Below the pieces are notes generated by a model. It had not been told where the DNA came from. It searched no databases and worked only from the letters and a program-made list of their open reading frames with translations. Both the position numbers and the translations under genes were made by a program. From Rahnella inusitata_A (GTDB taxonomy: Bacteria > Pseudomonadota > Gammaproteobacteria > Enterobacterales > Enterobacteriaceae), in assembly GCF_965118895.1 (NCBI RefSeq), contig NZ_CBCPJJ010000009.1:310001-374000 (forward strand): 64,000 nucleotides of DNA. The letters run 5' to 3'. This document shows, piece after piece, positions 17,296 through 26,501 of this stretch (position 1 is the first letter of the stretch; every line of letters begins with the position of its first letter).

Positions 17296-17333
17296 AGAAA
17301 GGCACAGCGCGTACGTACTCGCTGTGCCTTTCT
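17296..17333. terminator. Bidirectional terminator between sixA and smrB
   Basis: A perfect 14-bp stem (AGAAAGGCACAGCG with its complement) encloses a ten-base loop. T-rich ends on each strand fit termination of both genes. Confidence 0.85.
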
Positions 17334-17357
17334 GCTTTGTGTTATTCGCAACGGCGG

Positions 17358-17897
17358 TTAACTGATTTTATCGTCAAGCTCGATGAGCACCAGCAATGAG
17401 GCGGTGCCACCAAACTCCTTCGGGGCCTGATGAAAGGCTTCGACGTCGGGATGCTGGGCCAGCCACAGCGGAGTTTGCTGCTTGAGAATATGCTTGCCGT
17501 GGCCATGCATCACGCAGGCGCAGTGCACATGTTCGCGGCGGCAGGCGGCGATCAGCGCGCCTAACTCCTGCTTCGCTTCCATCTGCGTTAAACCATGTAA
17601 ATCGAGAAACAGCTCGGGAGAGTAATCTCCACGTCGCAGTTTTTTCAATTCAAAATGGCTGACGTCAGGCCGTACATGGCGTACCGGACCCTCTTCCTGC
17701 AACATCGGCTGGAATTCGTCAGAAAAATAATAACTCGCATCCACCTGCTCCTGAATCAGCTTTTTGGGAGACAGTTGCATGGCTTTTTTACGCGGCGGGC
17801 GGTGAGTAATAGTGTCATTTTTCAGTTGCTTGACGCCCGGTACCGCCTCGCGGAATATCGCTGCTTCTTCCGGGCTGAGCAGGTGCTTTTTCTTCAT
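17358..17897 (-). CDS. smrB: SmrB, ribosome-rescue endonuclease
   Basis: SmrB cuts mRNA at collided ribosomes. The 179-residue protein has an N-terminal basic extension and a C-terminal Smr domain from about 95, with Asp-Leu-His-Gly-Leu-Thr and His-Gly-His-Gly-Lys-His motifs, both typical. The ATG at 17897 matches the E. coli start (Met-Lys-Lys-Lys); the frame extends upstream to a TTG at 17921 but without support. It is divergent from prmB across 203 bases. Confidence 0.95.
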   Translation of the reverse strand: MKKKHLLSPEEAAIFREAVPGVKQLKNDTITHRPPRKKAMQLSPKKLIQEQVDASYYFSDEFQPMLQEEGPVRHVRPDVSHFELKKLRRGDYSPELFLDLHGLTQMEAKQELGALIAACRREHVHCACVMHGHGKHILKQQTPLWLAQHPDVEAFHQAPKEFGGTASLLVLIELDDKIS

Positions 17898-18100
17898 CTT
17901 CTGGTCGTCTTTTTCGCACAATACGGACAGTGTACCTGCGGGGACCCTGTGGTTTAAAGAAAACTCAGGGTTAAATTCTTCGAGACATCGCGCAAGTGCG
18001 TTGAGTAGCTGCTGATTTGTGGCGGGCTTCGTGGCAAACTATGCGGCAAATTATGGGTTAAACCTATGTTAAAAACCCGTGCACTGCCTGGAGAATAAAA

Positions 18101-19033
18101 TTGGACAAAATTTTCGTCGACGAAGCTGTCAGTGAACTGCATACCATTCAGGATATGCTGCGCTGGACCGTCAGCCGCCTGAACGCGGCCAATGTCTATT
18201 ACGGTCACGGCACCGATAATCCGTGGGACGAAGCAGTGCAGCTGGTGTTACCAAGCGTATTTTTGCCGCTCGATATTCCCGAAGATATGCACACGGCGCG
18301 CCTGACCTCCAGCGAGCGTCACCGTATCGTTGAGCGCGTGATCCGCCGCGTCAATGAGCGCGTACCGGTGGCCTATCTGACCAATAAAGCCTGGTTCTGC
18401 GACATGGAGTTTTATGTCGATGAACGTGTGCTGGTGCCGCGTTCACCGATCGGTGAACTGATCACCAACCGCTTCTCTGGCATTTTGCACAACCAGCCTG
18501 AGCATATTCTCGACATGTGTACCGGCAGCGGCTGTATTGCGATTGCCTGTGCCTACGCATTCCCGGAAACCGAAGTCGACGCCGTCGACATCTCTGCGGA
18601 CGCACTGGCCGTGGCTGAGCGCAATATCGACACGCACGGGATCGAGAACTGGGTTACGCCTATCCGCTCTGACTTATTCCGCGAACTGCCGCCGCTGCAA
18701 TACGACCTGATCGTCACCAATCCACCGTATGTGGATGAAGAAGACATGTCTGATTTGCCGCAGGAATATCGCCACGAACCGGTGCTCGGTCTGGCTTCCG
18801 GCACCGACGGACTGAAACTGACCCGCCGCATTCTGGCCTGTGCGCCGGATTACCTGACCGACGACGGCGTACTGATTTGTGAAGTGGGCAACAGCATGGT
18901 ACATCTGATGGAACAATATCCTGAGATCCCGTTCACCTGGCTGGAATTTGAAAACGGCGGTGACGGTGTCTTCATGTTGACCAAACAGCAGCTTGTAGAA
19001 TGTGCCGAGTACTTCACCGGCTATCGCGATTGA
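18101..19033 (+). CDS. prmB: PrmB, ribosomal protein uL3 glutamine methyltransferase
   Basis: PrmB methylates the side chain of Gln150 of ribosomal protein L3 using SAM. The 310 residues equal the E. coli length. The SAM-binding motif is at 138-148 (Asp-Met-Cys-Thr-Gly-Ser-Gly-Cys) and the substrate-glutamine motif Asn-Pro-Pro-Tyr is at 207-210. It starts with TTG, supported by a GGAG seven bases upstream and by the same rare start in E. coli. aroC follows after 71 bases. Confidence 0.97.
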   Translation: MDKIFVDEAVSELHTIQDMLRWTVSRLNAANVYYGHGTDNPWDEAVQLVLPSVFLPLDIPEDMHTARLTSSERHRIVERVIRRVNERVPVAYLTNKAWFCDMEFYVDERVLVPRSPIGELITNRFSGILHNQPEHILDMCTGSGCIAIACAYAFPETEVDAVDISADALAVAERNIDTHGIENWVTPIRSDLFRELPPLQYDLIVTNPPYVDEEDMSDLPQEYRHEPVLGLASGTDGLKLTRRILACAPDYLTDDGVLICEVGNSMVHLMEQYPEIPFTWLEFENGGDGVFMLTKQQLVECAEYFTGYRD

Positions 19034-19104
19034 ACACTATTTATGGCCGGTATATCACCGGCCATTCAAGAATAAAACATCAACATAATGGTTAAGGAGC
19101 CGTG

Positions 19105-20190
19105 ATGGCAGGGAACAGTATTGGGCAGTTTTTCCGCGTCACCACGTTTGGCGAATCCCACGGTGTGGCACTGGGTTGTATTATTGACGGCGTGCCGCCG
19201 GGTATTGCGCTGACCGAAGCAGACCTGCAACACGATCTCGACCGTCGTCGTCCGGGCACCTCGCGCTACACCACGCAGCGCCGTGAAGCCGACGAAGTGA
19301 AGATCTTGTCCGGCGTGTTCGAAGGTGTGACCACCGGCACCAGCATTGGTCTGATCATCCAGAATACCGATCAGCGCTCGCAGGATTACAGTGCTATCAA
19401 AGACGTGTTCCGTCCGGGACATGCGGATTACACCTACGAACAGAAATACGGCGTGCGCGATTATCGCGGCGGTGGTCGTTCCTCAGCCCGCGAAACAGCG
19501 ATGCGCGTTGCCGCAGGCGCGGTGGCCAAGAAATATCTGCTGGAAAAATTCGGCGTAAAAGTACGCGGTTATATGTCCCAGATGGGCGATATCACCTGCG
19601 AGCTGAAAGACTGGGATCTGGTCGAAACCAACCCGTTCTTCTGCCCGGATGAAAGTAAGCTGGAAGCGCTGGACGAACTGATGCGAGCGCTGAAAAAAGA
19701 AGGCGATTCGATTGGTGCCAAAATCACCGTCGTGGCGGATCACGTGCCGGTCGGCCTTGGTGAGCCAGTCTTTGACCGTCTGGATGCCGATCTGGCGCAT
19801 GCGCTGATGAGCATCAACGCGGTGAAAGGCGTGGAAATCGGTGACGGTTTTGCGGTTGTCGCCAAACGTGGCAGCGAGAATCGTGATGAAATCACTCCAA
19901 ACGGTTTCGACAGTAACCACGCAGGCGGCATTCTCGGCGGGATCAGTAGCGGCCAGCCGGTTATCGCGCATCTGGCGCTGAAGCCTACTTCCAGCATCAC
20001 CGTACCGGGGCGCACCATCAACCGTGAAGGCGAGCAGGTTGAGATGATCACCAAAGGCCGTCATGATCCTTGCGTCGGTATCCGTGCGGTGCCGATTGCC
20101 GAAGCGATGATGGCAATTGTGCTGATGGACCATTTACTTCGACAGCGCGCTCAGAACGGCGACGTCCATTCTACCGTGCCACGCTGGTAA
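19105..20190 (+). CDS. aroC: AroC, chorismate synthase
   Basis: AroC converts 5-enolpyruvylshikimate-3-phosphate to chorismate, the last shared step to the aromatic amino acids, using reduced FMN. The 361 residues equal the E. coli length. The family signature Gly-Glu-Ser-His-Gly lies at about residues 15-19, and the Arg-rich 'Gly-Gly-Gly-Arg-Ser-Ser-Ala-Arg-Glu' motif near 125-135. The ATG at 19105 has AAGGAG; a GTG one codon earlier is less likely. mepA begins seven bases after its stop. Confidence 0.97.
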   Translation: MAGNSIGQFFRVTTFGESHGVALGCIIDGVPPGIALTEADLQHDLDRRRPGTSRYTTQRREADEVKILSGVFEGVTTGTSIGLIIQNTDQRSQDYSAIKDVFRPGHADYTYEQKYGVRDYRGGGRSSARETAMRVAAGAVAKKYLLEKFGVKVRGYMSQMGDITCELKDWDLVETNPFFCPDESKLEALDELMRALKKEGDSIGAKITVVADHVPVGLGEPVFDRLDADLAHALMSINAVKGVEIGDGFAVVAKRGSENRDEITPNGFDSNHAGGILGGISSGQPVIAHLALKPTSSITVPGRTINREGEQVEMITKGRHDPCVGIRAVPIAEAMMAIVLMDHLLRQRAQNGDVHSTVPRW

Positions 20191-20197
20191 GCCTTAG

Positions 20198-21046
20198 ATG
20201 AAATTCTTACGCGAAATCCCTGCTTTCAACGTTGCCTGCGCCAGTCTTCTGGCGCTCGCTCTCTGCGCACCCGCTATGGCGGCAACGCCTTGGCAGAAAA
20301 TTACTCAACCGATCTCAGGTACACCGCAGGCTGTGGGCGGCTATGCCAACGGCTGTCAGATTGGCGCGCAGCCGCTGCCACTTAATTCACCGGATTATCA
20401 GGTGATGCGTACCGATCAGCGCCGTTATTTCGGTCAGCCGGATTTGCTGGCCTTTATCACCCGTCTTGGTACCCAAGCGCGTGAAAAAGGGCTGGGCACC
20501 ATGCTGGTCGGTGATATGGCGATGCCGGCCGGCGGGCGCTTTAGCAGTGGTCACGCCAGCCATCAGTCCGGGCTGGATGTGGATATCTGGCTGCAATTGC
20601 CGCGTCAGCGCTGGAGCGAACAAATGTTGCTCAAACCGCAGCCTATTGATCTGGTCAGTGCTAATGGTAAAAACGTCGTGCCGAGCCAGTGGCAGCCGCG
20701 TATTGAAACGCTCATCAAAATGGCCGCGCAGGACAAAGATGTGGTCAGGATTTTCGTTAATCCGGCTATCAAACAGCAGCTTTGTCTCGATGCCGGAACT
20801 GACCGCGAATGGTTGCATAAAGTGCGTCCATGGTTTGGTCATCGCGCGCATATGCATGTGCGTCTGAGCTGTCCGGCCGGAAGTCTGGAATGCGAAAATC
20901 AGGCACCGCCTCCGCCGGGTGATGGCTGTGGTGCTGAGCTGCAAAGCTGGTTCCTGCCGCCGAAACCGGGTAGCGGATCGGTCAAAAGCGAGCCACCTCC
21001 GTTGCCGCCGACCTGTCAGGCACTGCTGGATAAGCACGTTCTTTAA
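20198..21046 (+). CDS. mepA: MepA, penicillin-insensitive murein endopeptidase
   Basis: MepA is a periplasmic zinc enzyme that cuts the D-alanyl-meso-diaminopimelyl cross-links of peptidoglycan. The 282-residue precursor has a signal peptide ending near residue 29 (Ala-Met-Ala-Ala). The LAS-type zinc ligands are seen in Ser-Gly-His-Ala-Ser-His-Gln-Ser-Gly-Leu-Asp-Val-Asp and His-Arg-Ala-His-Met-His-Val-Arg. The Pro-rich, Cys-containing tail is typical. It follows aroC with hardly any ribosome-binding site, so translational coupling is likely. Confidence 0.95.
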   Translation: MKFLREIPAFNVACASLLALALCAPAMAATPWQKITQPISGTPQAVGGYANGCQIGAQPLPLNSPDYQVMRTDQRRYFGQPDLLAFITRLGTQAREKGLGTMLVGDMAMPAGGRFSSGHASHQSGLDVDIWLQLPRQRWSEQMLLKPQPIDLVSANGKNVVPSQWQPRIETLIKMAAQDKDVVRIFVNPAIKQQLCLDAGTDREWLHKVRPWFGHRAHMHVRLSCPAGSLECENQAPPPPGDGCGAELQSWFLPPKPGSGSVKSEPPPLPPTCQALLDKHVL

Positions 21047-21101
21047 TCACGCATGAATACTTCAATAATTCTTCGCCACGTAGAGCGGGACTGATAGAAA
21101 A

Positions 21102-21902
21102 ATGGACTGGTTGATTGTTGCCCCTTGGGTAGTAGGCGTTCTGTTTTTAGTGGCTGTGGTGGCGGGATTTATTGATTCAATCGCAGGCGGCGGTGGCCTT
21201 ATCAGCCTGCCTGCGCTGCTGGCCGCCGGGGTTTCCCCGGCACAAGCCATCGCCACCAATAAGCTGTCAGCCGTCGGCGGTTCGTTCTCTGCCAGCCTTT
21301 ACTTTGTGCGGCGCGGCGTGGTCAATCTTAACGATCAGAAGCTCAATATCGCCTGTACCTTTGTGGGGGCGGTGCTGGGCGCGATTTTAATTCAGCGGTT
21401 GCAGGCCGATATGCTGCGACAGGTCTTGCCGCTTTTGATTATCTGCATCGGGCTGTATTTCCTGCTGACGCCAAAACTGGGCGAAAGCGATCGCCAGCGT
21501 CGCCTGTCAGCCTTGCCGTATGCGCTGGTCGGCGGCGGTTGCGTCGGATTTTATGACGGCTTTTTTGGCCCCGGCGCGGGTTCCTTCTATGCTTTAGGCT
21601 TTGTGACGTTGTGCGGGTTTAACCTCGCCAAAGCCACGGCACACGCTAAAGTCCTAAACTTTACCTCGAACTTCGGCGGCCTGCTGTTCTTTATCCTCGG
21701 CGGAAAAGTGGTATGGGGATTGGGTTTTGTGATGATGACCGGGCAGTTTATCGGAGCGCGACTCGGCGCGCGGATGGTACTGAGTAAAGGCCAAAAGATG
21801 ATCCGCCCGATGGTGGTGGCCGTGTCCGTTGTGATGAGCTGCAAGCTGATTTATGACAATCACGGCGCAGATATTCACCACTGGCTGAGCCTGCATTTAT
21901 AA
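21102..21902 (+). CDS. yfcA: YfcA, TSUP-family membrane transporter
   Basis: This is a 266-residue inner-membrane protein with about eight hydrophobic segments and the TSUP (TauE/SafE) motif near the N-terminus (Gly-Phe-Ile-Asp-Ser-Ile-Ala-Gly-Gly-Gly-Gly). The family exports or imports sulfur-containing anions, but YfcA itself has no proven substrate. It is in the aroC-mepA-yfcA-epmC-yfcL string conserved with E. coli. Confidence 0.93.
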   Translation: MDWLIVAPWVVGVLFLVAVVAGFIDSIAGGGGLISLPALLAAGVSPAQAIATNKLSAVGGSFSASLYFVRRGVVNLNDQKLNIACTFVGAVLGAILIQRLQADMLRQVLPLLIICIGLYFLLTPKLGESDRQRRLSALPYALVGGGCVGFYDGFFGPGAGSFYALGFVTLCGFNLAKATAHAKVLNFTSNFGGLLFFILGGKVVWGLGFVMMTGQFIGARLGARMVLSKGQKMIRPMVVAVSVVMSCKLIYDNHGADIHHWLSLHL

Positions 21903-22015
21903 TCTTTCAGGCAAACCGGATATCGTTCTCCGGCTTGCCCGAGGTCATAAAAACGCGCGATTAAACAGGGTTATATTGTCGCCCCTGATCTTACTTACAG
22001 AGTTTCACAGCAAAT

Positions 22016-22573
22016 ATGTCTGATTCGACCGCAACACATAACTACCATCAATTGATCGACATTTTTGATTCCTGTTTCTTTGAGGAATTCAACGTGCGCC
22101 TGATCAAAGGCGACGACGAGCCGATCTACCTGCCCGCCGACGAAGTTGAGCCGTTTAACCGTATCGTGTTTGCCCACGGTTATTACGCCAGCGGAATGCA
22201 TGAAATCTCCCACTGGTGCGTCGCCGGTGCTGAACGCCATAAACTGGTGGATTTCGGTTACTGGTATTGTCCGGACGGCCGCGATGCGCAAACGCAAAGC
22301 GAATTCGAGAAAGTGGAAATCAAACCGCAATCCTATGAGTGGCTTTTCTGCGCGGCGGCGGGCTTTGCTTTCAACGTCAGCTGTGACAACCTGAGCGGCG
22401 ATTGTGAGCCAGACCGCGTCGGATTCCAGAATAAAGTGCGCGAAGAAGTGCTGCGCATGCTGGATCAGGGCATTCCTCCAAGACCTTTGCGCTTTATTAA
22501 AGCGTTACAATCGTTTTACAATACCGCCCCTTTGACGCCTGCAGACTTCCCTGCGTTGCAGCCGCTTGAATAA
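22016..22573 (+). CDS. epmC: EpmC, elongation factor P hydroxylase
   Basis: EpmC (formerly YfcM) hydroxylates the beta-lysyl-lysine that EpmA and EpmB put on EF-P, the factor that helps ribosomes pass polyproline. The 185-residue protein is close to the E. coli length of 182. A His-Glu-Ile-Ser-His-Trp motif near 61-66 fits metal binding. yfcL follows after 25 bases. Confidence 0.94.
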   Translation: MSDSTATHNYHQLIDIFDSCFFEEFNVRLIKGDDEPIYLPADEVEPFNRIVFAHGYYASGMHEISHWCVAGAERHKLVDFGYWYCPDGRDAQTQSEFEKVEIKPQSYEWLFCAAAGFAFNVSCDNLSGDCEPDRVGFQNKVREEVLRMLDQGIPPRPLRFIKALQSFYNTAPLTPADFPALQPLE

Positions 22574-22598
22574 GACACTGAATACGAGAGGAAGAGTA

Positions 22599-22877
22599 AT
22601 GATCGCAGAATTTGAAACGCGGATTTTAACGCTGATTGACGACATGGTCGAAAGCGCCAGCGATGATGAACTGTTTGCCAGCGGCTATCTGCGCGGGCAT
22701 CTGACAGTTGCGGTGGCAGAAGCGGAAGAGAACGGTGAACACACTCCCGAAGCGTTGAAAATTCTCGTTCAGGAAGGTCTGGACAAAGCCATCCGTGCCG
22801 GTGAATTATCGCCACGCGATCAGGCGCTGGTTCAGGGCATGTGGGAAAATTTATACCAGGCCTCTCTCCCTCAGTAA
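22599..22877 (+). CDS. yfcL: YfcL, small conserved protein
   Basis: This is 92 residues, the same length as E. coli YfcL, acidic and mostly helical. The start at 22599 has GAGAGGAAGAG just ahead; an earlier TTG in the same frame is ignored. No function is known. It is the last gene of the aroC-yfcL string and faces mnmC across a shared terminator. Confidence 0.93.
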   Translation: MIAEFETRILTLIDDMVESASDDELFASGYLRGHLTVAVAEAEENGEHTPEALKILVQEGLDKAIRAGELSPRDQALVQGMWENLYQASLPQ

Positions 22878-22887
22878 TCCCCTAGTC

Positions 22888-22927
22888 AAAAAAAGCGCAG
22901 TCACGGTATTTCCGGCTGCGCTTTTTT
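22888..22927. terminator. Bidirectional terminator between yfcL and mnmC
   Basis: A 12-bp stem (AAAAAAGCGCAG with CTGCGCTTTTTT) encloses a 15-base loop. T-runs on both strands suit both convergent genes. Confidence 0.9.
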
Positions 22928-22946
22928 GTTGCCTGAAGGTGCTGAA

Positions 22947-24977
22947 TCAGTGCGATCCGACCGGGCGGCCTTTCAGTAATTTTCTCACCCACATGCGGTT
23001 CGGGTTCAGCGCGGCCAGTGTTTCGCTATCGAGCGGCAACGGCTCACCGGCAATCTGGGCGGCCAGCACTTCGGCCCCCAGCGGCGCGGAGCTCAGGCCA
23101 CGTGAGCCGAGCGCACCAAACAGGAACAAATTCTCATGCACCGGCGCAGGTGCAACGGGGCGATGGCGTTTGACGTCGAGATCCAACGCCTTATAGCTTT
23201 CCAACAACGCATCATAGTCAGAAACTGAGCCGATCATCGGCAGGTGATCGCGGGTCGCGCAGCGTACGCCGTTACGCGCTTCGCCCGCGCTGACGTCAAC
23301 GTCGTGCGGCCACTGTTTTTCCGGCAGGCAATCGAGCAGACGCTGACGGTTTTGCTGCTGATCCTCCTCGCGGTAATCGGTACATTTATCCGCACGGTGA
23401 TAGCTGGCGCCGATACAGTGATGCTGATTGAGCGGGCTGACCGGCGTCAGATAGCCGTCATAGCACAACACCTGTTTGAGTTTGCTCAGCTCAGGCGTGG
23501 TCGGAATATGCGAAACCTGACCGCTGACCGCGTAAACCGGCAACTTTTCACTTTGGCTGAAATCCGTAATATCCGCACCGTTTGCCAGCACTACGGCCTG
23601 ATGATTTACTTCGTGCCCGTCGGCAAAGGTCAGGGTCCAGTGCGAACCGGTGTCCTGACGTAAATTTGTTACCCGCTGGCGATAATGCACGGTCAGGCTT
23701 TGTGTCTCAGCCAGCTTAATCAGCGACGCCGTCAGCTCTGCCGGACACAGCCATGCGCCGAGCGGATAAGTCACACCGCCGCTGCCGCAGGGCACACCGC
23801 ATAATAATTCAACTTCCGCTTCAGTCAGTCCTTGTGCCAGACCTTCAGGCCAGCCGCCGTTCACAATCCCGTCGATCTTCCCCTGACTTTTTTCGTCGTA
23901 GCCCAACTGTGTAACGCCAGACCACTGATGATCAAAAGGTACACCCAGTTTTTCCAGTTGCGCATACTGACGGCGGGCGAAGGTGAAGGCATGAGCGAAA
24001 AAACGCTCCAGCGTATCACCGCGCCCGTTGAGCAGCGGATACACTGCGCCCTGACGGTTACCCGACGCGCCGAGCGCCGGTTCTTCATCGGCGCAGTACA
24101 GAGTCACCCTATAGCCACGGCGCAATAACGCCAGCGCCAGTACCGCGCTCGCCACGCCGCCGCCCAAAATCGCAAACTCTGTTGCATTTTGTGCCGCCGG
24201 GCGAAAGTACCAGGGGGCAGGATGAGGAACATCAATTTTTGAAGGTAAAACGCCGGCTAACATATGGCGCTTTTCACCGAATCCAGGCACTTTTTCTATC
24301 TCAAAACCGGCATCCTGCAAGCCGCGGCGAACGACTCCTGCCACGGTAAAGGTGGCAAATGTGCCCTGCGGGCGGGTCATTTTCGCCATGGCATCGAAAA
24401 GACCAGGCGTCCACATGTCCGGATTTTTCGACGGCGCGAAGCCGTCGAGGAACCAGGCATCTACCTGCTGATTCATACTGGTGTCACATGCCGGAAGCAG
24501 GGTAGTCACGTCGCCAAACCACAGGTCAAGCGTTATGCGCCCGCCCGCCAATAGCAGGCGATGGCAACCGGCGAAGGGCATCGGCCATTGTTCGCAAAGT
24601 TCGGCGGACCAGGAGGCCAGCTCCGGCCACTGCGCATGGGCAGCGGCGAGATCTTGTGCAGACAGCGGGAATTTTTCATAGCTGATGAAATGCAGTCGTT
24701 GCAGGATAGCGTCGGGGTTTTCATTGTGGAACGTCTCGAAGGTCTGCCACAACGTCAGGAAATTCAGTCCGGTACCGAAACCGGTTTCCGCGATGATGCA
24801 AAGCGGGCGAGGGTGGTCGGCAAAACGGGCCGGGAAATGGTTGCCATTCAGGAAGACATGGCGCGTTTCCAGTAAGCCGTCCTGGTTGGAAAAGTAGACG
24901 TCATCAAAATGTCGGGAAACAGGTGTACCCTGTTCGTTCCAGCTTAATTCAGCGGGTGTGATCGGGTTATGGCTCAC
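22947..24977 (-). CDS. mnmC: MnmC, bifunctional tRNA wobble-uridine modification enzyme
   Basis: MnmC finishes 5-methylaminomethyl-2-thiouridine at U34 of tRNAs for Lys, Glu and others. The 676-residue protein has an N-terminal SAM methyltransferase (Glu-Thr-Gly-Phe-Gly-Thr-Gly-Leu-Asn at about 64-72) and a C-terminal FAD oxidoreductase beginning with Gly-Gly-Gly-Val-Ala-Ser near 271. I chose the GTG at 24977 because the protein then begins like E. coli MnmC; the frame is open 23 codons further. It is divergent from fabB. Confidence 0.95.
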   Translation of the reverse strand: MSHNPITPAELSWNEQGTPVSRHFDDVYFSNQDGLLETRHVFLNGNHFPARFADHPRPLCIIAETGFGTGLNFLTLWQTFETFHNENPDAILQRLHFISYEKFPLSAQDLAAAHAQWPELASWSAELCEQWPMPFAGCHRLLLAGGRITLDLWFGDVTTLLPACDTSMNQQVDAWFLDGFAPSKNPDMWTPGLFDAMAKMTRPQGTFATFTVAGVVRRGLQDAGFEIEKVPGFGEKRHMLAGVLPSKIDVPHPAPWYFRPAAQNATEFAILGGGVASAVLALALLRRGYRVTLYCADEEPALGASGNRQGAVYPLLNGRGDTLERFFAHAFTFARRQYAQLEKLGVPFDHQWSGVTQLGYDEKSQGKIDGIVNGGWPEGLAQGLTEAEVELLCGVPCGSGGVTYPLGAWLCPAELTASLIKLAETQSLTVHYRQRVTNLRQDTGSHWTLTFADGHEVNHQAVVLANGADITDFSQSEKLPVYAVSGQVSHIPTTPELSKLKQVLCYDGYLTPVSPLNQHHCIGASYHRADKCTDYREEDQQQNRQRLLDCLPEKQWPHDVDVSAGEARNGVRCATRDHLPMIGSVSDYDALLESYKALDLDVKRHRPVAPAPVHENLFLFGALGSRGLSSAPLGAEVLAAQIAGEPLPLDSETLAALNPNRMWVRKLLKGRPVGSH

Positions 24978-25063
24978 GTGAAACTCTCTCAGTTCAAGGC
25001 GATGCCGGAGTTTACGCCTGCGTTTGACCCCGCGCAAATTTACCACGATTTACACAACGAATT

Positions 25064-25080
25064 GCTGATCGGACTTGTTC
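25064..25080 (+). promoter_or_regulatory. FadR activator site of fabB
   Basis: GCTGATCGGACTTGTTC matches the site where E. coli FadR activates fabB, and is next to the FabR palindrome as in E. coli. Confidence 0.75.
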
Positions 25081-25081
25081 G

Positions 25082-25097
25082 GCGTACAACTGTACGC
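25082..25097 (+). promoter_or_regulatory. FabR operator of fabB
   Basis: GCGTACAACTGTACGC is a near-perfect inverted repeat, 53 bases before fabB. FabR represses fabB in response to the balance of unsaturated to saturated acyl chains. Confidence 0.8.
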
Positions 25098-25149
25098 TAG
25101 AGTGCGTGACGAAATCCCGAATAGTTATTAATAGTACAAGAGGTATTAA

Positions 25150-26370
25150 ATGAAACGTGCAGTGATTACTGGCCTGGGTATCATCTCGAGCATCGGTAAC
25201 AACAAGCAGGAAGTTCTTGCATCTCTGCAAGAGGGTCGCTCTGGGATCACCTTCTCGCAAGAGCTGAAAGATGCCGGCATGCGTAGTCACGTCTGGGGTG
25301 ATGTCAAATTAGACACCGCGGGCCTTATCGATCGTAAGATTGTGCGTTTCATGAGTGATGCCTCGATCTACGCTTATCTTTCCATGCAACAGGCGATTGA
25401 AGATTCCGGTCTGACCCCTGAAATGGTTTCCAACGACCGTACTGGCCTGATCGCCGGTTCCGGCGGCGGTTCACCACGCAACCAGGTTGCGGGTTCCGAC
25501 GGTATGCGTGCTAAAGGCCTGAAAGGCGTTGGCCCATACATGGTGACCAAAGCGATGGCGTCCGGTGTTTCTGCCTGTCTGGCAACCCCGTTCAAAATTC
25601 GCGGCGTGAACTATTCCATCAGCTCTGCCTGCGCAACCTCTGCTCACTGCATCGGTAACGCGTTAGAGATGATCCAACTGGGCAAACAGGACGTGGTCTT
25701 TGCCGGTGGCGGCGAAGAGCTGTGCTGGGAAATGGCTTGTGAATTCGATGCCATGGGCGCGTTGTCTACCAAGTACAACGAAACCCCTGAAAAAGCCTCC
25801 CGTACTTACGATCAGCAACGTGACGGTTTCGTCATTGCTGGCGGCGGCGGTATGGTTGTGGTCGAAGAGCTGGAACACGCTCTGGCACGCGGTGCACACA
25901 TCTACGCAGAAATCGTTGGCTACGGCGCAACGTCTGATGGCGCAGACATGGTAGCGCCATCCGGTGAAGGCGCAGTGCGTTGCATGAAAATGGCAATGAA
26001 CGGCGTAGATACTCCAATCGACTACGTTAACGTGCACGGAACCTCTACTCCGGTCGGCGACGTGAAAGAACTGGGTGCCATCCGTGAAGTGTTCGGTGAT
26101 AAAACACCTGCGCTGTCTTCTACCAAAGCCATGACCGGTCACTCTTTGGGTGCCGCAGGCGTTCAGGAAGCGATCTACACCCTGCTGATGGCTGAGCACG
26201 GCTTCATCGCGCCAAGCATCAACATCGAAGACCTCGATGAGAAAGCAGAAGGCATGGATATCATCACTAAACCGACTCAGCGCGAGCTGACCACCGTGAT
26301 GTCCAACAGCTTCGGCTTCGGCGGTACCAACGCCACGCTGGTGATGCGTAAGCTGAAAAACGACAAATAA
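25150..26370 (+). CDS. fabB: FabB, 3-oxoacyl-ACP synthase I
   Basis: FabB elongates acyl-ACP with malonyl-ACP and is required for unsaturated fatty acids. The 406 residues equal E. coli. The catalytic Cys161 is in Ser-Ser-Ala-Cys-Ala-Thr-Ser, and the two His are His296 (Val-His-Gly-Thr-Ser) and His331 (Thr-Gly-His-Ser-Leu-Gly). Numbering is two lower than E. coli because of two single-residue deletions near 90-125. FadR and FabR sites lie upstream, so it is tied to the same lipid control as fadL and fadIJ. Confidence 0.98.
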   Translation: MKRAVITGLGIISSIGNNKQEVLASLQEGRSGITFSQELKDAGMRSHVWGDVKLDTAGLIDRKIVRFMSDASIYAYLSMQQAIEDSGLTPEMVSNDRTGLIAGSGGGSPRNQVAGSDGMRAKGLKGVGPYMVTKAMASGVSACLATPFKIRGVNYSISSACATSAHCIGNALEMIQLGKQDVVFAGGGEELCWEMACEFDAMGALSTKYNETPEKASRTYDQQRDGFVIAGGGGMVVVEELEHALARGAHIYAEIVGYGATSDGADMVAPSGEGAVRCMKMAMNGVDTPIDYVNVHGTSTPVGDVKELGAIREVFGDKTPALSSTKAMTGHSLGAAGVQEAIYTLLMAEHGFIAPSINIEDLDEKAEGMDIITKPTQRELTTVMSNSFGFGGTNATLVMRKLKNDK

Positions 26371-26394
26371 TTTCTGTCGTTATGCTCTGAACAG

Positions 26395-26418
26395 AAGCCC
26401 GTTTAACACGGGCTTTTT
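26395..26418 (+). terminator. Terminator of fabB
   Basis: An 8-bp stem (AAGCCCGT with ACGGGCTT), five-base loop and T-run. Confidence 0.9.
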
Positions 26419-26501
26419 AACGTCTGTCGTTTATCCCTCCTGTTATCCCTCAACAATTCAGGTACAATTTCGCCGCTTCTTATTTTCACTTTGTTGACAT
26501 A

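Noticed and set aside
19483..20133. 216-codon open frame opposite aroC
   Set aside because: It is a shadow of aroC, with no family resemblance.
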